Source: Streptomyces sp. H27-H1
GTDB lineage: Bacteria; Actinomycetota; Actinomycetes; Streptomycetales; Streptomycetaceae
Direction: 5' to 3'
Assembly (NCBI RefSeq): GCF_026627445.1
Contig: NZ_JAPNLJ010000034.1
Coordinates: 33,146-97,145 of the forward strand
DNA: 64,000 nucleotides
The notes beneath the pieces are model-generated. The model worked only from the letters and a program-made list of their open reading frames with translations. It ran no database searches and was not told where the DNA came from. Within the stretch, counting starts at the first letter, position 1, and each line of letters opens with the position of its first letter. Of this stretch, positions 41,511-50,268 are shown piece after piece. Position numbers and translations under genes: made by a program.

Positions 41511-43178
41511 CTAGACGTGCGTCGGCTCGAACATGCGGAGTGTGGCCGGAAGTACAAGGACCGAGGGACCCGGGGTCTTCAGAGCCTTGGCGAGGTCCGT
41601 GCGGAGGGTGTCCGGGGTGGTGGTGGCCGACGGGACGTCGAAGGCGGCGGCCAGGGCGGCGAAGTCGGGGCGGGTCAGCTCGGTGCCGGTCGTGCAGCCG
41701 TACTCGCGCAGGATGCCGTAGCCGCCGTCGTCCACGATCAGCCAGGTCACGTCCAGTTCGTGCTGCTTCGCGGTGGCCAGGTCCGCGATCGAGTACATCG
41801 CGCCGCCGTCGCCCGAGACGGCCAGTACGGGGGTGCCCGGTTCCGCGGCGCAGGCGCCGAGGGCCGCCGGGAAGGCGTAGCCGAGGCCGCCCGCGCCCTG
41901 CGCCGAGTGCATGGTGTTCGGGTGCTTGGCGTCGAAGGCCGACCAGGCCCAGTAGGACAGCATCGTCATGTCCCAGAAGGACGGGGAGCGCGGGGGGAGG
42001 GCGGCGCGGATCGACGCCAGGAGCTCCTGCTCCAGGCCCACGTCCTGCGCGGACAGCCGGGCCGCGATGTCCGCGAGGAGCAGCCGCACGCGCTCCGGAG
42101 CCGACGGGTCCTCGCGCTCGGCGACCGTCTCCAGCAGGGCCTGGAGGGCGAGGCGGGCGTCCGCGTGGATGCCGAGGCCCGCGTGGTTGGACTCCAGCTT
42201 GCCGAGGTCCGCCTCGATCTGGACGACCCGGCCCTCCGGGAAGAACGTGTGGTAGTTCGAGGAGAGTTCCCCGAGCCCCGAGCCGACGACCAGCAGGACG
42301 TCCGCGTCCTCCAGGAAGTCCGTCATGTGGCGGTCCTCCAGCCAGGACTGGAGGGAGAGCGGGTGGGTCCACGGGAAGGCGCCCTTGCCGCCGAAGGTGG
42401 TGACGACGGGCGCGTTCAGGCGTTCCGCCAGCTGCTTCAGCTTGCCCGCCGCGTCCGAACGGATGACCCCGCCGCCCGCGATGATCACCGGGCGCTCGGC
42501 GTTCTCCAGCCAGTGGGCGGCCAGCGCCGTCAGCTCCGGGCGCGGGGCCAGTTCGTGCGGGGTCGCGTCCATGCCGGTGACCTGCGGGATCAGCGTTTCC
42601 GCGCGCAGGACGTCTTCCGGGATCTCCACCCACACCGGGCCGTGCGGGGCGCTGAGCGCCGATTCCCAGGCCTCGGCGATGACGGAGGGGACCTGGGAGG
42701 GGGTGCGGGCGATGTGGACGGACTTGACGACGTCCCGGAAGGAGGCCGACTGGTCGCGCAGTTCGTGCAGGTGGCCGCGCCGGCCGCCGCCCAGGCCCGG
42801 GGTCGGGACCTGCGAGGAGATCGCCAGGACGGGGGCGGACGCCGCCGCCGCCTCGGCGAGGGCGGGCAGCGCCATCAGGGCGCCGGGGCCGGTGGACAGG
42901 AGCAGCGGTACGGCCTCACCGGTCAGCCGGCCGTACGCGTCGGCGGCGAAGCCCGCGTTGTTCTCCGTGCGCAGCCCGATCAGCCGCAGGTCGGAGCGGC
43001 CCACCGCGTCGAAGAGGCCGAGCGCGTGCTGCCCCGGCAGTCCGAAGACGGTGGTCGCGCCCAGCGAGCGCAGCGTCTCCACGACCAGGTCCCCGCCCGT
43101 TCGCCCCGGCGGCGGCGCGAGTGCGGCCGCCTTCTGGGCTTCGGTGGGACGGAGTACCAGGTCGTGGTCGTGCGTCAC
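41511..43178 (-). CDS. ThDP-dependent enzyme (acetolactate-synthase-like)
   Basis: 555 residues in three domains: the N-terminal PYR domain with the catalytic glutamate in LRTENNAGFAADAYGR, the central domain (PVIIAGGGVIRSDAAGKL) and the C-terminal PP domain with the ThDP/Mg motif SGDGGAMYS followed by VDDGGYG. It groups by pattern with large acetolactate-synthase-like decarboxylases or lyases, but the substrate cannot be read from sequence. It lies 29 bases downstream of the agmatinase-family gene on the same strand. A role in arginine or guanidino-acid breakdown, such as decarboxylating a 2-oxoacid, is an inference from position. Confidence 0.88.
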   Translation of the reverse strand: MTHDHDLVLRPTEAQKAAALAPPPGRTGGDLVVETLRSLGATTVFGLPGQHALGLFDAVGRSDLRLIGLRTENNAGFAADAYGRLTGEAVPLLLSTGPGALMALPALAEAAAASAPVLAISSQVPTPGLGGGRRGHLHELRDQSASFRDVVKSVHIARTPSQVPSVIAEAWESALSAPHGPVWVEIPEDVLRAETLIPQVTGMDATPHELAPRPELTALAAHWLENAERPVIIAGGGVIRSDAAGKLKQLAERLNAPVVTTFGGKGAFPWTHPLSLQSWLEDRHMTDFLEDADVLLVVGSGLGELSSNYHTFFPEGRVVQIEADLGKLESNHAGLGIHADARLALQALLETVAEREDPSAPERVRLLLADIAARLSAQDVGLEQELLASIRAALPPRSPSFWDMTMLSYWAWSAFDAKHPNTMHSAQGAGGLGYAFPAALGACAAEPGTPVLAVSGDGGAMYSIADLATAKQHELDVTWLIVDDGGYGILREYGCTTGTELTRPDFAALAAAFDVPSATTTPDTLRTDLAKALKTPGPSVLVLPATLRMFEPTHV

Positions 43179-43207
43179 GTGCGCTTACTCGCCCTTCGGG
43201 TTCGCCG

Positions 43208-44173
43208 TCACTTGATCCTGGAGGCAGCGATCTGGCGGCTCATGATCGTGGTCAGCTCGTACGCGGTGTGCGAGGCCGCGACCGAGGTGATCTCCGCGTG
43301 ATCGTACGCCGGGGCGACCTCCACGACGTCCGCCGAGACCAGGTTGCAGGAGGACAGTCCCCGGATGATCTCCAGCAGCTCGCGGGAGGTCATGCCGCCG
43401 GCCTCCGGCGTGCCCGTGCCGGGCGCGTGCGCCGGGTCCAGCACGTCGATGTCGATCGAGATGTAGAGCGGACGGTCGCCGATGCGCTGGCGCAGCTGGT
43501 CCGCGACCTCGTCGGCGCCGCGCCGGTAGACGTCGGCCGAGGTGACGATGCCGAAGCCCATCTTGGCGTCGTCGTCCAGGTCCTGCTTGCCGTACAGCGG
43601 GCCGCGCGTACCGACGTGGGACAGGGCCTCGGTGTCGAGGATGCCCTCCTCGACGGCGCGCCGGAACGGCGTGCCGTGCGTGTACTCGGCGCCGAAGTAC
43701 GTGTCCCAGGTGTCCAGGTGGGCATCGAAGTGGAGCAGCGCGACCGGGCCGTGCTTCTTCGCCACCGAGCGCAGGAGGGGAAGCGCGATGGTGTGGTCGC
43801 CGCCGAGGGTCATCAGGCGGGCGCCGTTGCCGAGGAGCTCGTCGGCGGCGGCCTCAACCTGGTCGACGGCCTCGTTGATGTTGAAGGGGTTCACCGCGAT
43901 GTCGCCGGCGTCGGCGACCTGGGCGAGGGCGAACGGGGAGGCGTCCTGCGCCGGGTTGTACGGGCGCAGCAGGCGGGAGGCCTCGCGGATGGCGTTGCCG
44001 CCGAAGCGGGCGCCGGGGCGGTAGGAGACACCGGAGTCGAACGGCACGCCGACGACGGCCACGTCGGTCTTCCCTCCGACCTCGTCCAGGCGGGGCAGCC
44101 GGGCGAAGGTCGCGGGGCCCGCGTAGCGCGGGATGCGGGAGGAGTCGACGGGTCCGCGCGGCTGCGTGCTCAT
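43208..44173 (-). CDS. speB: Agmatinase/guanidinobutyrase-type ureohydrolase
   Basis: 321 residues with all manganese-binding motifs of the arginase superfamily: GGDHTIALP, HFDAHLDTWD, and SIDIDVLDPAHAPGTGTPE. It removes urea from a guanidino compound; agmatine and 4-guanidinobutyrate are the likeliest substrates and cannot be separated by eye. ATG at 44173 has GGAAGG upstream. It is followed by the ThDP enzyme gene and is divergent from a PucR-type regulator across 113 bases, so local control is likely. Confidence 0.9.
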   Translation of the reverse strand: MSTQPRGPVDSSRIPRYAGPATFARLPRLDEVGGKTDVAVVGVPFDSGVSYRPGARFGGNAIREASRLLRPYNPAQDASPFALAQVADAGDIAVNPFNINEAVDQVEAAADELLGNGARLMTLGGDHTIALPLLRSVAKKHGPVALLHFDAHLDTWDTYFGAEYTHGTPFRRAVEEGILDTEALSHVGTRGPLYGKQDLDDDAKMGFGIVTSADVYRRGADEVADQLRQRIGDRPLYISIDIDVLDPAHAPGTGTPEAGGMTSRELLEIIRGLSSCNLVSADVVEVAPAYDHAEITSVAASHTAYELTTIMSRQIAASRIK

Positions 44174-44286
44174 GGGGGGCCTTCCGGGGAGGTGTGCGGT
44201 GCGGTCCTTCGAGCGTAAACGGACACCCGGGGACCGCGAAGTGTACGTTTCATCCACCCAGACCCCCCGATGTGTACGGAGTATCC

Positions 44287-46359
44287 ATGGAAGCCCCTCC
44301 CACCCCGCCGGTGGCGCTCGGCCGGCTGCTCGCCGACCACGGGCTGGGGCTACGGCATCTGGCCGGTCCCGCCGAGGGCGAGGTCCACGGGGTCCACGCC
44401 TCCGAGATGGCGGACCCGTCTCCGTACCTGCTGGGCGGCGAACTACTGCTGACGGCGGGCGAGGGCCTCGCGGGAGCGGAACCGGAGACCGGCCCTGCGG
44501 ACGCTCCCACCGGCGTGGGGGCAGAGCCGGACACCGGCCTGGCAGGCGCTCCGTCCCTCGCCGGGACGGTGCAGGGAGGGGCCGCGCACGGGGCGACGAC
44601 ACGGGACGGCCCGATCCCCGGCGGGACGCGCCACTCGAGGACGGCCCTCGGCGGGACGGAGCACGGGCGCACAGGGCACGGAAGGGCGGCCGAGGACGGC
44701 CCGGGATCCGGCGGCCCGGGCCCCGGCGGGACGGCCCCCGGCGGGACCGATGCCGGGCAGTACGTCGCGCGGCTCGTCCGGGCCGGGGTCGGCGCCCTCG
44801 GCTTCGGGGTGACCCCGGTGCACGCGACGGTGCCGCGCTCCCTCGTCGAGGCCTGCGACCGGCACGGGCTGCCCCTGGTCGAGGTGCCGCCCGGAACGCC
44901 GTTCACGGCGGTCGGCCGCGCCGTCTGGCGGCTCATGGCGCAGGCCCGTACCGCGGAGCTCCGCCGGGTCACCGAGGCCCAGCAGTCCCTGGCGGCGGCC
45001 GCCGCCCGCCAGGATCCGGTCCCGGCGGTCCTCCGCCGGCTGGCGGCGGCCCTGGGCGGCTGGGCGGGGCTCCTCCCGGCAGCCCCGCCCGAGCCCCCGG
45101 AAACCTCCGCGCCGGGGGCCGATCCCGTACGGGACCTCGCGCCGGTCACCGGGCAGGCACCCGCCGGCCGTACGGGCTCCGCCGCGGGAGCCGGCGGCAG
45201 CGCGGCCCTCACTGCGGGAGCCGCACGGGCACGGGTTGCCGAGCCGGGTGGCGGCGCCCCCGAGCCCTCTGCCGGACCGGGAGCCTCCGCCGGAGCGGAG
45301 GTCTCCGCCGGACCGGGAGCCTCCGCCGGAGCGGGGGTCTCCGCCGGGCCCGGCCCCGAGCCCGTACGGGACCTCGCGCCGGGCACCGGGCAGGCATCCG
45401 GCGGCCCTACGGCACCCGCCCCCTGGGCCGCGCCGATGCGGAATGCCGAGCCCGGCGGAGCCCCCGGGTCCGCCGGACCGGGGAGCTCTGCCGGACCGGG
45501 GATCCAGGTCGGGCCGGGAGCCTCCGCCGGGCCGGAGCCCACGTCCGAAGTGCTGGACGCCCTCCGCGGGCTGGCCCGGCGGGTCGCCGGTGGGGGCGCC
45601 GTCACCGCCACCGGGATGCACGGGGGGACCCGGCTCTCGGTGCACGCCCTCGGCGACGGCCGGGTCCTGGCCCTGGCGACCCCGACGCGGGCTCCCGGGG
45701 ACCACACCATCGCCTCGGTGGCGGCCGTCCTGCTGACGTTGCTCACCGCTCACCGCCCGGCCGGGGCGGAGGCCGCCCTGACCCGGCTGCTGCTCGGCGG
45801 GGATCCGGGCGGGGCGCTGGGCCCCGGGCCCTGGTACGCCGTACACGCCCGGGGCGGTGGGGATCCGCGGGCCCTGGCGGCCGCGCTGGGCACCGTACTG
45901 CTCGACCCGCGCGAGGACGGCGTGCGCCTGCTCACCGACCGGGACCCCGCCCCGCAGCCCGGCTGGCGGCTGGGGGTGAGCGCTCCGGCCGCGGCGGAAG
46001 GCCTGCCCGGCGCCGACGCGCAAGCCGGACGGGCACTGGAGCGCGCCGAGGCGGCCCGGATCCCGCTGGCCCGGCACACGGACCCCGGCTTCGCGGGCCT
46101 GGTCGGCGAGGCCGAGGCCCGGGCCCACGCCGAGGCCCTGCTCCGTCCCCTCTCCCCCGCCCTGCGGGACACGCTGCGCGCCTGGCTGACCCACCACGGC
46201 AGCTGGGACCGCGGCGCGGCCGCCCTCGGCGTCCACCGCAACACCGTGCGCCAGCGCATCGCCCGCGCCGCCGACCTGCTGGGCGCCGACCTGGACGATC
46301 CGGACACCCGGATGGAGCTGTGGTTCGCACTGCGCCACGCCGACCCGGACGTCCGCTGA
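44287..46359 (+). CDS. PucR-family regulator with large low-complexity insertions
   Basis: 690 residues, longer than the usual 400-550. The N-terminal PucR domain starts with VALGRLLADHGLGLRHLAGP but is interrupted after about 60 residues by roughly 95 Gly/Ala/Thr-rich residues before it resumes (YVARLVRAGVGALGFGV). A second low-complexity block of about 140 residues follows around residues 280-415, with an internal duplication (PVRDLAPVTGQA and PVRDLAPGTGQA). The C-terminus is a normal PucR helix-turn-helix (WLTHHGSWDRGAAALGVHRN). ATG at 44287 has GGAG five bases upstream. It probably regulates the divergent agmatinase operon. Confidence 0.88.
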   Translation: MEAPPTPPVALGRLLADHGLGLRHLAGPAEGEVHGVHASEMADPSPYLLGGELLLTAGEGLAGAEPETGPADAPTGVGAEPDTGLAGAPSLAGTVQGGAAHGATTRDGPIPGGTRHSRTALGGTEHGRTGHGRAAEDGPGSGGPGPGGTAPGGTDAGQYVARLVRAGVGALGFGVTPVHATVPRSLVEACDRHGLPLVEVPPGTPFTAVGRAVWRLMAQARTAELRRVTEAQQSLAAAAARQDPVPAVLRRLAAALGGWAGLLPAAPPEPPETSAPGADPVRDLAPVTGQAPAGRTGSAAGAGGSAALTAGAARARVAEPGGGAPEPSAGPGASAGAEVSAGPGASAGAGVSAGPGPEPVRDLAPGTGQASGGPTAPAPWAAPMRNAEPGGAPGSAGPGSSAGPGIQVGPGASAGPEPTSEVLDALRGLARRVAGGGAVTATGMHGGTRLSVHALGDGRVLALATPTRAPGDHTIASVAAVLLTLLTAHRPAGAEAALTRLLLGGDPGGALGPGPWYAVHARGGGDPRALAAALGTVLLDPREDGVRLLTDRDPAPQPGWRLGVSAPAAAEGLPGADAQAGRALERAEAARIPLARHTDPGFAGLVGEAEARAHAEALLRPLSPALRDTLRAWLTHHGSWDRGAAALGVHRNTVRQRIARAADLLGADLDDPDTRMELWFALRHADPDVR

Positions 46360-46410
46360 CACCGCGGCCGCCGCGGTGCGGTGCCCGACCGGCGGGGCGA
46401 CGCTGGGGGC

Positions 46411-46980
46411 ATGAACCACCCGGACACTCCCCCTGAGCCCCCGGATCCTCCACGGTGGGGACCGCGCCCCGAGGGCCCCACGCAGCACCCTCAGCCACCC
46501 CAGAGCCCCTACCAGCCCCCACCGCAGTCCCAGCCCCAACCCCAGCCCCAGCCCCCGTACCCGTACCCGCCCGCGCCTCCGCCGCGAAGGCGCCGCCGCT
46601 GGCCGTGGGTGCTCCTCGGCCTGGTCCTGCTGCTGCTCGGCGGCTGCGTCGCCTTCGTCGCACTGGTCGTCAGCGAGGTGGCCGAGGAGGCCGCCCGGCC
46701 CGCCCGGGTCTCGTACGCGGCCACCGGCACCGCCTCGGGCGTGACCATCACCTACTCGACCTGGCACGGCGGGAACACGTCCGCCAGCCAGCTCGGCGAC
46801 CGGACCCTGCCCTGGAGCAAGGAGATCACCACGACGGGCTTCGTCAAGGGCGGCTCACTCGTCGTCACGCTGGGCGCCGACGGGGGCAGCGCGACCTGCT
46901 CGGTGACCGTGGACGACTCCCCGCCCGTCACGGCGACGGCCACCGGCCCCTTCGCCTCCGCGGTGTGCAGCGGCTTCTGA
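46411..46980 (+). CDS. Pro-rich single-pass membrane protein (MmpS-like)
   Basis: 189 residues: a proline/glutamine-rich cytoplasmic N-terminus, a basic stop-transfer block (RRRRRW) and one membrane helix (VLLGLVLLLLGGCVAFVALVV) at about residues 66-88, then an extracellular beta-sandwich-like domain with two cysteines (ATCSV, AVCSGF). This arrangement matches the MmpS-type transport accessory proteins of actinobacteria, which usually partner with an RND transporter; no such gene is next to it. ATG at 46411 is preceded by GGGGG; a GTG at 46381 is less likely. Confidence 0.7.
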   Translation: MNHPDTPPEPPDPPRWGPRPEGPTQHPQPPQSPYQPPPQSQPQPQPQPPYPYPPAPPPRRRRRWPWVLLGLVLLLLGGCVAFVALVVSEVAEEAARPARVSYAATGTASGVTITYSTWHGGNTSASQLGDRTLPWSKEITTTGFVKGGSLVVTLGADGGSATCSVTVDDSPPVTATATGPFASAVCSGF

Positions 46981-47053
46981 ACGCCTTCTGGGACGACTTC
47001 CGGCCGACGTGCCCCACCTCACTATGGACAGGTAGACCAACCCGCCGGTAACT

Positions 47054-47077
47054 TAATCTGAGCAAGCGCTTAGATTA
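47054..47077. promoter_or_regulatory. Inverted repeat in acyl-CoA dehydrogenase promoter
   Basis: TAATCTGAGC (47054-47063) and GCTTAGATTA (47068-47077) are 10-base arms with one mismatch around AAGC. It lies 35 bases before the GTG start and resembles TetR-type operators found before fatty-acid and acyl-CoA genes. The AT-rich sequence stands out in this genome. Confidence 0.55.
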
Positions 47078-47111
47078 GGGCGGCTGACTGCCGCGACGAA
47101 GGGAGTCGGCC

Positions 47112-48269
47112 GTGCGCCGTACGGTGTTCAACGAGGACCACGAGTCGTTCCGCGAGACCATGCGCGCCTTCATCGAGGCCGAGGTCGTCCCGGTCTACGA
47201 CGAATGGTTCGCGGCCGGCCAGGCCCCGCGCGAGTTCTACTACAAGCTCGGCGAGCTGGGCATCTTCGGCATCAACGTCCCCGAGGAGTTCGGCGGCGCG
47301 GGCCTGGACACCCACAAGTTCGAGGCCGTCCTGTACGAGGAGACCTCCCGCGCGGGCGTGAACTTCGGCGGCTCCGGCGTCCACGTACTGCTGGCCCTCC
47401 CCTACATCAAGATGCTCTCCACCGACGAGCAGAAGAAGCGCTACCTGCCGAAGTTCGTCAGCGGCGAGGAGATGTGGGCCCTCGCCATGACCGAGCCGGG
47501 CACCGGCTCCGACGTAGCGGGCATGAAGACCACCGCCAAGCTCTCCGAGGACGGCAGCCACTACGTCCTCAACGGCTCCAAGACCTTCATCACCGGCGGC
47601 GTGCACGCCGACCGCGTGATCGTCTGCGCCCGCACCTCGTCCCCGCGCGAGGACGACCGCCGCTTCGGCATCTCCCTCTTCGCCGTGGACACCAAGTCCG
47701 AGGGCTACTCCATCGGCCGCAAGCTGGACAAGCTCGGCCTGCGCACGTCCGACACCGCCGAGCTGGCCTTCGTCGACGTCAAGGTCCCGGTCGAGGACCT
47801 GATGGGCGAGGAGAACAAGGGCTTCTACTACCTCGGCGCCAACCTGCCCTCCGAGCGCTGGGGCATCGCCTTCGGCGCGTACGCGCAGGCCAAGGCCGCC
47901 GTCCGGTTCGCCCAGCAGTACGTGACGGACCGCACCGTCTTCGGCAAGCCGGTCGCGCACTTCCAGAACACCAAGTTCGAACTGGCCGCCTGCCAGGCCG
48001 AGGTGGACGCCGCCGAGGCAGTCTCCGACCGCGCCCTGGAGGCCCTGGACGCCGGTGAGCTCACCGCCGCCGAGGCCGCTTCCGCGAAGCTGTTCTGCAC
48101 CGAGGTCGCGCACCGCGTCATCGACAAGTGCCTCCAGCTGCACGGCGGCTACGGCTACATGAACGAGTACCCGATCGCCCGCCTGTACGCCGACAACCGC
48201 GTGAACCGCATCTACGGCGGCACCAGCGAGGTCATGAAGTCCATCATCGCCAAGTCGATGGGCCTGTAA
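47112..48269 (+). CDS. Acyl-CoA dehydrogenase
   Basis: 385 residues, FAD-dependent. It has the N-terminal helical domain, the FAD/substrate signature MTEPGTGSDVAGMKTTA, and the C-terminal ARLYADNRVNRIYGGTSEVMKSIIAKS block carrying the signature before the end. It oxidises an acyl-CoA to the 2-enoyl-CoA and passes electrons to ETF. It begins with GTG after a purine-rich AAGGGAG. It is followed after 19 bases by a TesB-type thioesterase. Chain-length preference is unknown. Confidence 0.92.
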   Translation: MRRTVFNEDHESFRETMRAFIEAEVVPVYDEWFAAGQAPREFYYKLGELGIFGINVPEEFGGAGLDTHKFEAVLYEETSRAGVNFGGSGVHVLLALPYIKMLSTDEQKKRYLPKFVSGEEMWALAMTEPGTGSDVAGMKTTAKLSEDGSHYVLNGSKTFITGGVHADRVIVCARTSSPREDDRRFGISLFAVDTKSEGYSIGRKLDKLGLRTSDTAELAFVDVKVPVEDLMGEENKGFYYLGANLPSERWGIAFGAYAQAKAAVRFAQQYVTDRTVFGKPVAHFQNTKFELAACQAEVDAAEAVSDRALEALDAGELTAAEAASAKLFCTEVAHRVIDKCLQLHGGYGYMNEYPIARLYADNRVNRIYGGTSEVMKSIIAKSMGL

Positions 48270-48288
48270 GGCACCTAGCCTTCACTCC

Positions 48289-49170
48289 ATGAACGAGGCA
48301 TTGACGTCGCTCCTCGATCTGCTCGACCTCGAGCAGATCGAGGAGAACATCTTCCGCGGTACCAGCCGTTCGGCGCTGGTACCGCGGGTCTTCGGCGGCC
48401 AGGTCGCCGCCCAGGCCCTGGTCGCGGCCGGCCGCACCGTGCCCGAGGACCGCACCGCGCACTCGCTGCACTCGTACTTCCTGCGCGCCGGGGACCCGGG
48501 CGCGCCCATCGTGTACTCCGTCGACCGGATCCGCGACGGGCGCTCCTTCACCACGCGCCGGGTCGTCGCCGTCCAGCACGGCCAGCCGATCTTCCACCTC
48601 TCCGCGTCCTTCCAGACGTACGAGGAGGGGCTCGACCACCAGAGCACGATGCCCGACGCGCCCGATCCGGAGACCCTGCCGACGGCCGCCGAATCACTTC
48701 CCAGCTACCGGGAGGTCTTCCGCGACCCGGGCACGGTGGAGCGGCTGATCGAGGCGCGCGGCGCGGTGGACCTGCGGTACGCGACGGTCCCGCCCTGGGG
48801 CACCGTCGGCGAACCGGTAGAACCGCGCTCGCAGGTGTGGTTCCGTACCTCCGGCAAGCTGGACAGCGCCGACCCCCTGCTGCACACCTGCCTGGCCACC
48901 TACGTGTCCGACATGACCCTGCTCGACTCGGTGCTGCTCGCCCACGGGCGGGGCGGATGGGCGGTCGGCGACGTCGTCGGCGCCTCGCTGGACCACGCGA
49001 TGTGGTTCCACCGGCCGTTCCGCGCCGACGAATGGCTGCTGTACGACCAGGAGTCGCCCTCGGCGGCCGCCGGCCGGGGCCTCGGCCAGGCCCGGATCTG
49101 GACCCAGGACGGCAGGCTCGCCGTGACGGTCATCCAGGAAGGCCTGGTGCGCGTCCCGCGCGCGCGGTAG
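48289..49170 (+). CDS. tesB: Acyl-CoA thioesterase II (TesB-type)
   Basis: 293 residues with a double hotdog fold: the N-terminal half (RVFGGQVAAQALVAAGRTV, LHSYFLRAGDP) and the C-terminal half (SLDHAMWFHRPFRADEWLLYDQESPSAA). It hydrolyses medium- to long-chain acyl-CoA to free acid and CoA. Length and spacing are normal for the family. It is transcribed right after the acyl-CoA dehydrogenase gene and probably shares its promoter. Confidence 0.93.
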   Translation: MNEALTSLLDLLDLEQIEENIFRGTSRSALVPRVFGGQVAAQALVAAGRTVPEDRTAHSLHSYFLRAGDPGAPIVYSVDRIRDGRSFTTRRVVAVQHGQPIFHLSASFQTYEEGLDHQSTMPDAPDPETLPTAAESLPSYREVFRDPGTVERLIEARGAVDLRYATVPPWGTVGEPVEPRSQVWFRTSGKLDSADPLLHTCLATYVSDMTLLDSVLLAHGRGGWAVGDVVGASLDHAMWFHRPFRADEWLLYDQESPSAAAGRGLGQARIWTQDGRLAVTVIQEGLVRVPRAR

Positions 49171-49194
49171 GGCCGTCCGACGTAACGTCACACC

Positions 49195-50175
49195 ATGTCC
49201 AGCAGCGATGCGATGGTGAACGGAAACGGAAGCGGAATCCCGGGCGGGGGCCCAGGCGAGGACGAGAGCGTCGGCACGGTCGTCGTCGCCGTGATCACGA
49301 ACCTCGGCATCGCCGCCGCCAAAGCGGTGGGCGGGATCGTCAGCGGATCGAGCGCGATGCTCTCCGAAGCCGCGCACTCGGTGGCCGACACGGTGACCGA
49401 GGTGATGCTCCTGACCTCGCTGAAGCGGAGCGCTAAGCCCGCGGACGAGGCGCACCCGCTCGGGTACGGGCCGGAGCGGTACATCTGGGCACTGCTCGCA
49501 TCGATCGCCACCTTCGTCGGCGGCGCGGTCTTCGCCGTCTACGACGGCATCCACACGCTGCTCCACGGGGAGGACCCCGGGAACCCGACACTGTCCTACA
49601 TCATCCTGGCCGTCGCCTTCCTCCTGGAGGGCTACTCGCTCCTCGTCGCCTGGCGACAGGTCAAGGGCGAGGCGCAGCGCATGCGGGCGCCGCTGAGGCT
49701 GTACGTGAAACACACCCCCGACACGGCGGTGAAGGCCGTCCTGCTCGAGAACATGGCCGCGCTGATCGGGCTGGCACTGGCGGCGGGCGGCCTGCTGGGG
49801 GCGCAGCTCACGGGCTCGGGCGTGTACGACGGCGTGGCCTCGCTGCTGATCGGCCTGCTGCTCGTCTGGGTGGCGTGGGAGCTGGGCCGCTCGAACGCGC
49901 AGTACCTGATCGGGCGGCCGCTCCCGGAGCGGATGCGGACCGAGGTACGGGAGGAACTGCTGTCGGTCCTGCACATCGAAGCCGTGCTGGAGCTCACCAC
50001 GCTGATGCAGGGGCCTTCGGAAGTGCTGATCGCGGCGAAGGTCGACTTCCACGACCTGGCGTCCGCGCGGCAGGTGGAGGCGGCGTGCGAGCAGGCGGAG
50101 GCGCAGCTGCGGGAGCGGTTCCCTGCGATCCGCCGGGTGTATCTGGACCCGACGCCGACGCCGACGCCTCTTTGA
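49195..50175 (+). CDS. Cation diffusion facilitator transporter
   Basis: 326 residues. Six predicted helices carry the metal site in EAAHSVADTVTEV and the later DGVASLLIGLLL; a cytosolic C-terminal domain follows (VLHIEAVLELTTLMQGPSEVLIAAKVDF). It exports divalent metals such as Zn, Fe or Mn in exchange for protons. The ATG at 49195 begins 24 bases after the thioesterase stop, but the functional link to that gene is doubtful. The C-terminus ends in a short PTPTP repeat. Confidence 0.9.
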   Translation: MSSSDAMVNGNGSGIPGGGPGEDESVGTVVVAVITNLGIAAAKAVGGIVSGSSAMLSEAAHSVADTVTEVMLLTSLKRSAKPADEAHPLGYGPERYIWALLASIATFVGGAVFAVYDGIHTLLHGEDPGNPTLSYIILAVAFLLEGYSLLVAWRQVKGEAQRMRAPLRLYVKHTPDTAVKAVLLENMAALIGLALAAGGLLGAQLTGSGVYDGVASLLIGLLLVWVAWELGRSNAQYLIGRPLPERMRTEVREELLSVLHIEAVLELTTLMQGPSEVLIAAKVDFHDLASARQVEAACEQAEAQLRERFPAIRRVYLDPTPTPTPL

Positions 50176-50268
50176 CGCGATGCTCGCACCCCGGGACCAG
50201 CCCCCGGACCCCCGCGGGCTGGCCCCGGCGACGGCGCCGCACGGCGGACGCGGAGCCCCGGGTGGCGG

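Noticed and set aside
44287..46359. Two separate genes (a truncated PucR domain and a helix-turn-helix protein) joined by misassembly
   Set aside because: The frame stays open and the PucR domain resumes after the first insertion, so a single expanded protein is the simpler reading.
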